Shown piece after piece: positions 8,514 through 16,386 of a DNA stretch of 16,386 nt; the stretch's first letter is position 1; each line of letters starts with the position of its first letter. The notes under the pieces are model-generated. The model made no database searches and was not told where the DNA came from. It saw only the letters and a list, made by a program, of their open reading frames with translations. A program made the translations under genes and the position numbers. The DNA is taken from the NCBI GenBank assembly GCA_036940085.1, contig JALLBK010003358.1, positions 1 through 16,386 of the forward strand, read 5' to 3'. The stretch is from Discostella pseudostelligera (Eukaryota > Bacillariophyta > Thalassiosirophyceae > Thalassiosirales > Thalassiosiraceae).

Positions 8514-9188
8514 AATGTTATTGTTGTGTTGTTGAATGTTGTGATGATGGCTACTACTATCCTCCTCTTCATCCGACAATCGTTCCACTCCATTCAACAA
8601 ATCCAACATACCCTCATAACACCAAAAATTAATCGCACTGAATGGGAAACGATGTAGGCAGCTAGTACCATTGCCCTTCCATAGACTTATAATCCCGCCG
8701 CGTTCGATAATTTTGGAGAGTCCACCGCGGATAGTCATGCTAAATTTGGGGCGATGTTCTCGGGTAGTTACCATGGGATGGACTTGGTAGAGGATAGTTA
8801 GACGACTTAATGGGGCGGTGACAGTTTTGGCAACCGAGCCGGCCATGCCACCGCAGAAGAGTTGTTTAATGGCTTCGACGGTTCGTGAATCTTTGGTTGT
8901 TGGGATTATTGTTGTTGTAGTAGTTGTAGTAGTAGTAGTAGTGATTTTGTCGTGTGGGTGCAGTGTAGGAAAGGTGGTGGTGGCGGAAGAAAAAGTTGTT
9001 GCACTGCTGGTGGTGGATACGGAGGCAGTCGTCATGGTGGATTGCGGTGGTGGTTGAGTTTGATGCAATTGATGTTGTTGTTGATCGTCGGCGGCGTGCT
9101 CGTCGTTGTCGTCGTCGCGATGATCCTTCACTAACCCAAGTCGGCTGGTGAGATGCCTCACGAGAGGTTTGGGAGATTGAATGCCCAT
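7768..9188 (-). CDS. Mitochondrial carrier family (SLC25) protein with poly-Asn insert, interrupted by an N in the assembly
   Basis: The protein starts at 9188, with an in-frame stop upstream. A roughly 100-residue low-complexity N-terminal extension (Gln/His and Thr-rich) precedes three carrier repeats. Repeat 1 has FCGGMAGSVAKTVTAPLSRLTIL (residues 111-133) and SLWKGNGTSCLHRFPFSAINFWCYE. Repeat 2 has GAVAGTTACVACYPLDLIRTRL. Repeat 3 has GAASGTFSTLLTFPFDTVRRRMQ, ending in KGFYRGLTPEVLKVVP...YELLKEKI. The P-x-[DE]-x-x-[KR] signature is intact in repeats 2 and 3. In repeat 1 it reads PLSRLT, like the PLARLT of a plant carrier subfamily. A poly-Asn insert sits between helices 2 and 3, on the intermembrane-space side in the family topology. 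The two halves are in different frames across the N at 8458. The transported substrate is not identifiable, though nucleotide/CoA-type carriers are nearest in motif. It converges with the SLC35F-type gene. Confidence 0.85.
8387..8513. repeat. (GTT)n trinucleotide repeat containing an assembly gap
   Basis: A nearly pure GTT run encodes poly-Asn (AAC) on the minus strand, broken by a single N at 8458. The repeat phase shifts across the N: replacing N by two bases (GT) restores a continuous GTT register. The same correction restores the carrier reading frame. The N is therefore best read as a placeholder for an unresolved number of units. Confidence 0.95.
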
Positions 9189-9753
9189 TGAAATAATAAA
9201 TACTCTAATTAGCTAGGAGCGTGCGCCACAGATAGACGACTCCCTCTTTGTTTGGATATGATTTTGGTTTCGGATGCATAAGGTAGCAGTCAACATCCAA
9301 TAATAATGTCGCATCGGCATAGACATAGATAGATCGGCATCGATAGGTAATCGCGGCGAGCATGGTATCGTATGATGGACGATGGTGGTGGTGGGGTGCT
9401 TGGTTGTACGTCCGTCGTCGATAAGTCGAAGTCGCAGTGTCTGTCCATCAACGGTGGTGGGGCAAGCAGTCTGTCCTTTGTCGGCCTCTTCAAAATCAGC
9501 GAGCCTGCGACACAATATTTTGGCGGCAGCAGCTGCATCCTTCGCTTTTTTGACTTTCCCATGACGGCGGAAGCAGATTGATGTCGTCGTCGACGCCCAT
9601 GATGGCTCCCTATCTATCTACTTAGAGATATCGGCGGCTGGATGTGGCGTAGGCAGGGGTCATCAATTCAGCGAGCATCTCTCCTTTCTGTCTTTGGCAG
9701 TGAAGCCATCATCTCTTCCACTTCCATCATCCTAACTAAACATACCACCTATC
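9189..9753. promoter_or_regulatory. Divergent promoter region between the carrier and ankyrin-like genes
   Basis: This 565-bp spacer separates two gene starts that face away from each other, so it must contain both promoters and both 5' leaders. It has short GGT and GTCGTC runs and CTATCTATCTAC near 9610. The small frames in it are low-complexity and overlap one another, with no recognisable domain. No core element could be assigned. Confidence 0.5.
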
Positions 9754-11655
9754 ATGGACAGCGCGGACATTCGGCCCTACTACGAGCACGACGATCAATA
9801 CCTCTTTCGTCTCACCTCGACATTTGGTTGGGATGAGACAATTTCCCTCTGTGAGGCATTGGTTCATGACATTGAAATGGCGGCGGCGGCAGCAGCGGCT
9901 GTGGCGGCAGCGGTAGCAACGCCGCCCAGTGGTGGTGGTGGTGGTGGCGGCGGTGGTGGCGCATCTAATGACAACAATAGTCGTAGAGCTAGTTTAGAGG
10001 AAGAGGGGGACATTGGCTACAACGATAATGATGATGACGACGACGACGACACCACCGCTACATCTACCTCCGAAAATGATGAAAATTATTTTAATGATTC
10101 TCTCCATTTCGTCCATGGGAGTAGTAGCAACAATGAGAGTGGTGGCGGCGACGGTGATTATTCAATCAATGCAAAAGAAACATCTTCTTCATCTTCCCAC
10201 CCCTCCTCCTCCTACTACTGCCATGATCATGATTTCCGCCACCGTCGTCGTCGTCGTCATTACCATCATAATCATCATCATCATCTTCGACGACGACTAC
10301 GACAATGTTTACATAATGCACAGACTCAATTGTACTACATGGATCAATGGGGAAATACACCACTACATGCAGCCTCGTATGTCAAACCACCGTTGCGGGT
10401 TATTGAGGTATTGTTCCGCGTAGGACGATTGCTGTGGAGGTATGCTAGTTATTATTTGAATAAGGATGATACGGTGAAAGCAAAAGCAGGAGCAGCAGCA
10501 CCGATTTGGGCGAGATTGTGCAAGGACGGATCAACACCCTTTCTTGGTGAGTCTCTTCCCTGCCATACCAAATGTCATTTTTTGGAATAAATCTGTTCCT
10601 CATCGGCACACCGTGTTCTCTTCCTTTCGTTCTCCTCGGATGAATATTGCCACAAAACAACAGTGGCATGCTCTACGGGTGCATCACTACCCGTGTTAAA
10701 TTGTTATTTAGACGAAATTGGGTATTACATTGACCAACGATGGTCTTCATCACACTATTGCCAAATGGCAGTGCTCCTGCCAGACAATCAGGGCAATACT
10801 CCGATGATGGGATACATGTCCTCCCATAACAATTGGATCTCACGCAGCCGGTGGGAGGAGGCAGTGCGGCATCATCAACAGTATAGGAATTTTGCATGTC
10901 GCATGTTACGATTTGCTTCTAATCCCGCTCTATTCTTGTCGGTGGAGGCAGCGGAGGGGCAGGAGGAGTCGACAATTGTCTTGGTCCATCGATGTGCCTC
11001 TATTGCCAGTTATTGTCCTGTGTCGTTGCTCGATTGGGTGGTGTCGCTACCATCTCGCTTTGCTTCAGGGTATAATGTGAATGATGATGACAACAACGGC
11101 GATTATGGTGGTAGAGGATCCTGGCTCCCCAGAGGATGGTTCCCCGGGGATGTATGTGCAGCAACAAAGGATAACGACGGAAAATTGCCATTTCATCGTG
11201 CGTTGGAGGGTGGAGGAGTAGGAGTGGTGATCCCATCCTCAATTCGCATTGAGGAGGCCAGTCCAAAGCTGGAAAGGAATAGACTGCACATTATGCAAAA
11301 GCTATTACGATGGTACCCTCTAGCGGCAAGTACGGCATTGCCCAATGGTAGGTCACCGCTTGTGCATGCCATTGCTCACGGCGGCGCATGGCATGGCATT
11401 GGTGATTCAACTACCACCACCACTGCCAACGATGCTCATCTTGGATTGTTGCAATTGCTATGGAGAAATTTTCCCGAGCAATCACTCGACATTGATCCTG
11501 TGTCTGGATTGTACCCATTTATGCTAGCAGCGACGATAGTGCTACCTGCTGAGGGACTTTCCTCACGTTTGGGACGGGACAGGATAGTATTGGAAAATGT
11601 GTACAATTTGCTTCGAAAGGATCCGCAGCTCATATCATTGGGGCTCTTTCGATGA
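9754..11655 (+). CDS. Ankyrin-like repeat protein of diatom type (2 exons: 9754-10546, 10664-11655)
   Basis: The spliced protein is 594 aa. Residues 1-42 are ordinary sequence. Residues 43-180 are a long low-complexity insert: poly-Ala 43-54, poly-Gly 60-69, an Asp run 93-99, Ser-rich and His/Arg-rich stretches. Degenerate ankyrin-type repeats follow: DQWGNTPLHAAS (197-208), KDGSTPFLVACSTG (spanning the exon junction), DNQGNTPMMGYMSS, DNDGKLPFHRALEGG, LPNGRSPLVHAIAHGG and DPVSGLYPFMLAATI. The last segment, with ...VYNLLRKDPQLI, matches a pattern I know from large ankyrin families in diatom genomes, whose function is unknown. No transmembrane or catalytic domain is visible, so a protein-interaction role is inferred. 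An upstream in-frame TAA (9733-9735) supports the start. Confidence 0.75.
10547..10663 (+). other. Intron of the ankyrin-like gene (117 nt, GT-AG, phase 1)
   Basis: The donor is CTTG|GTGAGT and the acceptor is CAACAG|TGG. Splicing creates a Val codon and joins STPFL-VACSTGASLPVL, completing an ankyrin-like repeat split by the intron. Unspliced, the frame stops at 10588-10590. Confidence 0.85.
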
Positions 11656-12127
11656 TTATTTGGTTGGCAATGCGAGCCTCTTTTGTAAACACAATACCAA
11701 TTGCCTTTTGTTCCCCGTAGCCTCCCCGAATAACCAATAATGGTGAATGTTATAACACACGATACCGTCTGTGATGCTTCATTTTAATTCTATAATGTTT
11801 GGTTTGTCAGTCAACTATCAATGCTCATTTGAGTGAAGTTCTCATCACTACACATCAAAGTGCAACCCAATCAGGACGCCAAATCTTAGAGCAGTAGTCA
11901 GTATCAAATCTTTGCAGAACCAAAATCACATGCAAATCATTTTCAAACCGCCAAATCATCCTCAGAATGATGATCACTGATTATCATGCTCTTGATCTAG
12001 TATCTCTTCATCCTCAGCATATCCAAGGCATCATTGCTGCATGACTGTTGATTAAGGGTTTATAAAGTGATGCATTGTACATACTATCCTCCATCATCTT
12101 CAGCCTCCTCATAATCAGGAGGGGTAG
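11656..12127. other. Gene-free 3' flank of the ankyrin-like gene
   Basis: No supportable gene. The sequence is moderately AT-rich with scattered AATAA motifs and ATCATC/GATGAT words. It grades into the repetitive DNA that fills the rest of the window. Any 3' end signal of the ankyrin-like gene must lie here but could not be pinpointed. Confidence 0.45.
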
Positions 12128-12244
12128 CATGAACATGAGCTTGAGCTTGAGCATGAGCATGAGCATGAGCATGAGCATGAGCTTGACCTTGAGCATGAGC
12201 ATGAGCATGAGCATGAGCATGAGCATGAGCATGAGCATGAGCAT
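12128..12244. repeat. GAGCAT hexamer minisatellite
   Basis: About 19 tandem copies of a 6-bp unit, mostly GAGCAT with a few GAGCTT, GAACAT and GACCTT variants. All are in one register, so translation in any frame gives a two-residue repeat (for example Ser-Met). Short frames on both strands across it are artefacts of the repeat. Confidence 0.95.
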
Positions 12245-13159
12245 TCAACAAGTATTATCCTCTCCAGCATCCTACCATGAAGTCATATTATTATCATGCT
12301 TGTGCTGTGGCACATTTGCCCTCTTATGGGTCTGTGCTTCTCGTCCTGAATATTTAAATCCTCTGCGGATGTGTGTTTAGGCATGAAGAGAGCTTGCGGC
12401 CTCCATCACATGGTGAAAATCCTCATGCTTGTGCTCCTCCTCCTCCTCCTGTGACAGAGTGAAATGATAATACTGATGATCATCATGTACTTGATGAAGG
12501 ACTGTGATGTTGCACATGATGCGATGCTGGTGGCTGGTGGCTGGTGCTGGTGGCTGGTGATGATGGTTACTCCTGAGGATGATAAGTAGGAGAATGGATG
12601 GTGATATAGGTGACAGGTGAGATGTGAGGGGACGGTGGTGAGGAGAAGCAGGGAGTGGGAGGGAGTGGTGCAGTGCTGCGGATACTCATGCAAGTGCAAT
12701 GGATAGCAGTTGTAGTCTTTGTGGACACCTAAAATGTTCTTTTAATTTTCTGTTATTCATTATCATAGAAGACAGGACTCCTTGATCTCCTTTGACAGGA
12801 CTCTGAAGGTAGACTATACCTACTAGTAGTAGTAGTAGATGAGGACCATATGTAGCAATGACAGAGTAGTCACAACTGAAAGGTACACTATTGGATGAAT
12901 GCCAAAATCACAAATCACCATCCCACCACCACAACTCCCACCACCATATCACATCTACCTCACACTCACAGTAGTCTTTTTTCACCTATTTGCCTTAATA
13001 TACTAGGCAGGAACTAGGATGCTGCTGGGGCTGCAGCCTGAAGCAATGTATGAGAATGAACATTGTTAGAACTAGAATTAGTAGAAGAAAGTCAACCTTG
13101 ATCATTATAAGGAGGACCACACACTCTTTCCTCATGATGATGAGAATGATGATCATCAG
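12245..13159. other. Gene-free repetitive sequence
   Basis: This has no supportable gene. It holds short simple tracts: CTC repeats near 12436-12450, imperfect GGTGGCT repeats at about 12528-12560, AGT repeats at about 12822-12838 and CCA/ACC tracts near 12920-12945. The word TCATGCTTGTGCT occurs twice, near 12293 and 12423. Parts of 12400-12720 look like a decayed version of the satellite that follows. Confidence 0.45.
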
Positions 13160-14284
13160 CAGCATGATGAGAGCATAATGTAGAATCATGAGACAAAGCA
13201 GCAATCTGTGTTGAGGATAGTGTTGGTAAAGCTGAAGCTAAGAATGGTTAAGATAATGATGAGGTAAAGTGAAGGAGGAGCAGGACCAGAGGAACAGCAA
13301 TGGTGATGGAGGAGGTGTGAACAGACATCATGCTGAGGAGAACACAAAGGGACTGTGATGGTCATTATGCTGATGCTGAGGAGGATAGAGGGGAGCAGCA
13401 ACAAGCTGGAGTCTAGGAGCATCATCTGGAGAAGCAGTGAAAATGCAGAGGATCATAGTGATGGATCATGGTGATGATGTAGTAATGAGTCTGAGTTACT
13501 GAGGATCTTCAAGAATCATGATGGCAGCATGAGAAGCACATGGAATAACTAAGAATAGCAATGGTGATGGTGATGGTGATATTAATCATAGTGGTGACCA
13601 CCATCGATGCAAAAGGCAGAGGACTGTGATCACATGATGGTGGGAAGTGATGAGGATGATGAGGGTCATGATAGTACTGAAGGATGAATTATAGATGAGG
13701 TTAAAGAGGATCATGAGCAGGAGGAGCAGGAGGAGCAGGAGGAGCAGGAGGAGCAGGAGGAGCAGGAGGAGCAGCAGGAGCAGGAGCAGGAGCATGAGGA
13801 TGAGGAGCAGCAGGAGCAGGAGCAGGAACATCATGGTGCTGTGAGGAACAGTGATGATGGTGGTGATGGTGATGATGCCATGAGTTGCTGATGATCATGG
13901 CCACAGGAGATAAGAGCAGCAGCAATCGCGATGGTGATGCTGCTGATCATGGTGTGATGACCAGGAGGAGTGATGCAAAATGGAAGAGGACTGTGATCAC
14001 ATGATGGGAGATTATGATGATGATGATCATGATTAAGTAGTACTAAAGGCTGAAGGAGGATGGTGAAGAAGCAGAGTTGAAGGAGGAGCAGAACAAGGAA
14101 GGAGTGTGATGGTCGTTGGTGTGCTGCTCTGAGGGAGGAGGATGGGGATGGGGAGTAGGAGCAGCAGTATCATGTCGAGGAGCAGTGACGACAAGAAGGA
14201 TCATAGCAATGATGATGATGCTGCTGCCACGAGTTGCTGATTGCTGAGGATAATCATGGCAGTGCATGAGAAGCACATGGAATA
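13160..14284. repeat. Degenerate purine-rich satellite, period about 368 bp (first block)
   Basis: Several diverged units recur. CTGTGATCACATGATGG starts at 13624 and 13991, 367 bp apart. GCATGAGAAGCACATGG starts at 13527 and 14264, 737 bp apart, with a diverged counterpart near 13895. The words CTGTGATGGTCATT and GAAGGAGGAGCAG also recur. The plus strand is strongly G+A-rich, built of GATGAT, GAGCAG and GAGGAT words. In-frame stops (TGA) are dense, so it is not coding. Unit length varies where internal minisatellites expand. Confidence 0.75.
13715..13828. repeat. GAGCAGGAG 9-mer minisatellite within the satellite
   Basis: A clean run of a 9-bp unit (GAGCAGGAG) at about 13715-13772 degrades into GAGCAG hexamers and GATGAG words to 13828. 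One strand is almost wholly purine apart from one C per unit. Confidence 0.9.
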
Positions 14285-14574
14285 TTAACAACAGCAGGGA
14301 GGTCAGTGACCAGTGACCCAGCAGTTTGCATGGCTATCAGGAAGTGTCGGGTCCCAGGTTCAATCCAAATCCCTTCTCACAAAGGGTTTCAAACTTGGTC
14401 TAGCTAACTTCACATTCACATTGCTAGTCATTCTACATGATCCCCTGACATCATCATTCAAACCTTAAAAGGAGTGGGAGTTTGAACCCCATCTGATAAA
14501 TCCTGGTCTGCATACTGTACAAAGGTACTTTGAGAAGGGCTTGGAGTGCAATCTTAGTATGAAATGCTTAGTAG

Positions 14575-15439
14575 GTGGTCATACTAGGTAAATCTGGATT
14601 GTATGTTGGGCAGAAGGAGAGAGGACATAAGAAAGATGGATCGAAGCATGTCTATGGAATTGAACAGAATGAGGCAAGAGAAACCTACCTTGGTCATTAC
14701 TATGACTACGGTCTTGATAATGCTGACCACGTGATCAAGAATATGGGTAATTGCTAAATTACATTGAAGTACTGGCATGCACTGTACCTTCATGCACAGT
14801 CTCTTGGAGTAATTGCTGCATCTTGATGCAGCATGGGTGATTGACGTGAAGAATAGGATGACATTCTCCCAATTCTGTATCAGGTTGTCCGTGCAAGAAA
14901 TGTTGCTGTGCTACAATCCAGTTGATAATTTGTACTACCCTGGTGATAAGACATTTTGAATTAGTACTAGGACACCACACAAGGCTCGAAGGAAATCTGA
15001 TGAGAATAAAGGTGATGAAAGAGTCAGGATCGGCCCATCAGCCGAAGGAGTAATGATGGAACATTAACGAGCAGCTTTGGATTGAGGCACAACATTGGAA
15101 GACATTCATGAGCATTTCAGGAGTGTGTACCATGACCCAGGTAACAATAGACTACCGTGTGAAGCTTGTGGAACTTTGACAACCTGGAGATGTTGCTTGT
15201 GTGAAAAGGCAATGTGTATAACAACAAAAAGGAAGTGGAGTGGAAACACATGCATCCTTGCATACCACAGTAATGAATTCTTTGGGTTATCCCGGAGCGA
15301 CAGGGCACAACTGGAAGGGAAAGATGTGAGGAGCTGGACACCACCCAACAATTATGTTTTATCAAAGAATGCGCAGAAGATAAAGCAACGGAAGACGGAG
15401 TTAGCAGATATGATCAATGACAACAATAATGAGGAGTGA
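14575..15439 (+). pseudogene. Transposase C-terminal relic with piggyBac-type Cys-rich domain
   Basis: Two frames together read like the C-terminal part of a transposase. 14575-14824 encodes ...YYDYGLDNADHVIKN, a stop at 14755, then ITLKYWHALYLHAQSLGVIAA. From 14825 a second frame reads DAAWVIDVKNRMTFSQFCIRLS..., and continues to 15439 through three stops (TGA 14957, TAA 15065, TGA 15083). The end has C-x2-C-x6-C-C-x2-C-x4-C...C-x3-YH, beginning LPCEACGTLTTWRC and ending CILAYHSNEFFG. This matches the zinc-binding C terminus of piggyBac-type (DDE_Tnp_1_7) transposases. The copy lacks the N-terminal half, has one frameshift and four nonsense codons, and cannot encode an active enzyme. Family assignment rests on the Cys pattern and recalled similarity, not on a search. 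Confidence 0.5.
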
Positions 15440-15990
15440 ATATGCTTGGAACATGTGAAAATTTGATTGTTTTGCATGTATTGTACAGTGGAGTACTTGT
15501 AATAGTTCAATTATTAATACTTTTACTGGTGGGGTACTACTTCTTAAAGTCGATAAAGTACACATTGTGCAACTATTGATGGAAAATAATAGTTGAAATA
15601 TTGTCCCCTACTGTCGAACAGCATAGTGGACAGATACATAGAAATAGTACATCCATGCAAAACTGTAAATAAAACTTAGAATATTATTGTTGGTGATAAT
15701 TCAACTATTACAAGGGAGTAATATTTTAAGTATTAAAGCAATGGGAGAGACCACCAGCAGAACAATAAGTCTATGTAGGAATAGTATTATCACATGAAAC
15801 AAGAAATAATATTTGTACTATTACGTATTACATTTCAAGTATTAGAGAGTACTAATATTCAAAGTATTATTTGCAAAAAGAAGATTCAGAAAATGGTCTA
15901 CATAGGAATAGTAATGAACAACACCCACACTGATAAGAGTTAAAACAATAGTTGGCATATTTGATTTTGCACTGCATCTGAACAATATTT
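15440..15990. other. AT-rich non-coding tail of the decayed element, with inverted repeats
   Basis: There is no gene here. It is clearly more AT-rich than its surroundings. It contains an imperfect inverted repeat, CTTGTAATAGTTCAATTATT at 15496-15515 against the reverse complement of 15695-15714 (18 of 20 match), and a perfect 8-bp hairpin CAACTATT/AATAGTTG at 15570-15595. AAGTATTA-type words recur from 15730 to 15870. These may be subterminal repeats of the element, which is unproven. Confidence 0.45.
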
Positions 15991-15999
15991 GAATATTAA

Positions 16000-16331
16000 C
16001 GACACAATGCTTACCATATGATGATGTTGATTGTGGTCGCAATGACCAGTAATGCAAAAAAAAGAAAGACAAGGGCTGTGATCACATGATGGGAGGTGAT
16101 GAGGATGACGAGGATCATGATAGGTAGTACTGAAGGCTGAAGGAGGATGGTGAAGCAGAGTTGAAGGAGGAGCAGGAGCATGAGGAGCAGTGATGGTCAT
16201 GATCATCATGGTGATGGGTGATGGCAGTGGCGAGCAAACCACATGAGGAGAAAAAGGAACAAGGACTGTGATGGTCATTGTGCTACTACTATGGAGGATG
16301 AGGATAAGGATGAGGATGAGGATGAGGATGG

Positions 16332-16386
<55 letters not shown>
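16000..16386. repeat. Degenerate purine-rich satellite (second block, runs off the window)
   Basis: The satellite resumes after the inserted element. The anchor CTGTGATCACATGATGG lies at 16076, followed by GATGAGGATGACGAGGATCATGATAG, AGTACTGAAGGCTGAAGG and, at 16265, CTGTGATGGTCATTGTGC. The last word matches 13353 in the first block. It ends in GATGAG and GGAGCA arrays at the window edge. Confidence 0.75.
16332..16386. repeat. GGAGCA hexamer array, truncated by the window end
   Basis: Nine perfect tandem copies of GGAGCA follow a GATGAG hexamer array that starts at about 16296. It continues beyond the window, so its length is unknown. Confidence 0.95.

Larger units (their letters stand above)
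14285..15999. mobile_element. Decayed DNA-transposon insertion (about 1.7 kb), piggyBac-like, nested in the satellite
   Basis: The satellite breaks off at about 14284 and resumes at about 16000. The same 10-mer, GAATATTAAC, occurs at 14280-14289 and 15991-16000. TTAA, the target duplicated by piggyBac-type elements, lies in both copies (14285-14288 and 15996-15999). Removing the 1711 bp between them brings flanking satellite anchors to 374 bp apart, close to the normal 367-368 bp period. The interior is less repetitive and contains a transposase relic (14575-15439) and AT-rich 3' sequence. I could not find matching terminal inverted repeats, so the ends are inferred from the flanks. Confidence 0.5.

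Noticed and set aside
8228..8593. Minus-strand poly-Gln frame over the trinucleotide repeat
   Set aside because: It is the wrong register of the same repeat; the poly-Asn register connects both carrier halves.
8310..8657. Plus-strand poly-Cys/poly-Val frame
   Set aside because: It is the reverse reading of the (GTT)n tract inside the carrier gene.
12014..12380. Met-Leu and Ser-Met repeat proteins on both strands
   Set aside because: These are translations of the GAGCAT array only, with no non-repeat coding signal.
12995..13204. Hydrophobic minus-strand frame resembling membrane segments
   Set aside because: It arises from GAT/CAT-rich satellite-like sequence read as Met, Ile and Leu codons; no family resemblance.
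13586..13925. Poly-Leu and Pro/Ala-rich frames on the minus strand
   Set aside because: These are translations of the GAGCAG minisatellite and satellite; start and stop positions are arbitrary.
13160..14300. CRISPR-like array
   Set aside because: The repeats are degenerate tandem satellite units of about 368 bp and simple minisatellites, with no constant repeat and unique spacers, and the genome is eukaryotic.
14340..14490. tRNA B-box-like words (GGTTCAATCC and GGGGTTCAAACTCCC on the other strand)
   Set aside because: The T-arm spacing and pairing are wrong and no cloverleaf can be drawn; at most a SINE-like trace.

Overview
The window looks like nuclear DNA of a diatom, probably a centric one. 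The strongest clue is an intact aureochrome (bZIP transcription factor fused to a C-terminal LOV blue-light sensor), a family known only from photosynthetic stramenopiles. Supporting clues are an oxidoreductase with a bipartite plastid presequence carrying an ...EA|FF... ('ASAFAP'-like) cleavage motif, short GT-AG introns, a diatom-style ankyrin-like protein, and long single-residue runs (Asn, Gly, Thr, Ala, Asp) inside proteins. The species cannot be named from sequence alone.

Layout. 331-2088 (+): intronless, plastid-targeted FAD-dependent amine-oxidase/phytoene-desaturase-like oxidoreductase. 3472-4716 (+): aureochrome, two exons. 5469-7449 (+): SLC35F-type drug/metabolite transporter, two exons. 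7768-9188 (-): SLC25 mitochondrial-carrier protein, interrupted in this assembly by one N inside a (GTT)n/poly-Asn tract. 9754-11655 (+): ankyrin-like repeat protein, two exons. The carrier and ankyrin genes diverge from a 565-bp spacer. The transporter and carrier genes converge, and their 3' ends are overlain by a perfect 268-bp tandem duplication.

From about 11.7 kb to the end there is no intact gene. It holds hexamer and 9-mer minisatellites and a degenerate purine-rich satellite of about 0.37 kb period. Nested in that satellite is a decayed element of about 1.7 kb. It carries a transposase relic with a piggyBac-like C-terminal Cys-rich domain, and it is bounded by a repeated 10-mer containing TTAA.

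The genes do not form an obvious pathway. Regulatory points that stand out are TGACGT motifs (the published aureochrome target core) upstream of the aureochrome gene, and a cluster of E2F-like sites with a duplicated 26-bp block upstream of the SLC35F-type gene. I see no wholly new biological system. The most informative items are the junction duplication, the possible aureochrome autoregulation, and the nested transposon relic.
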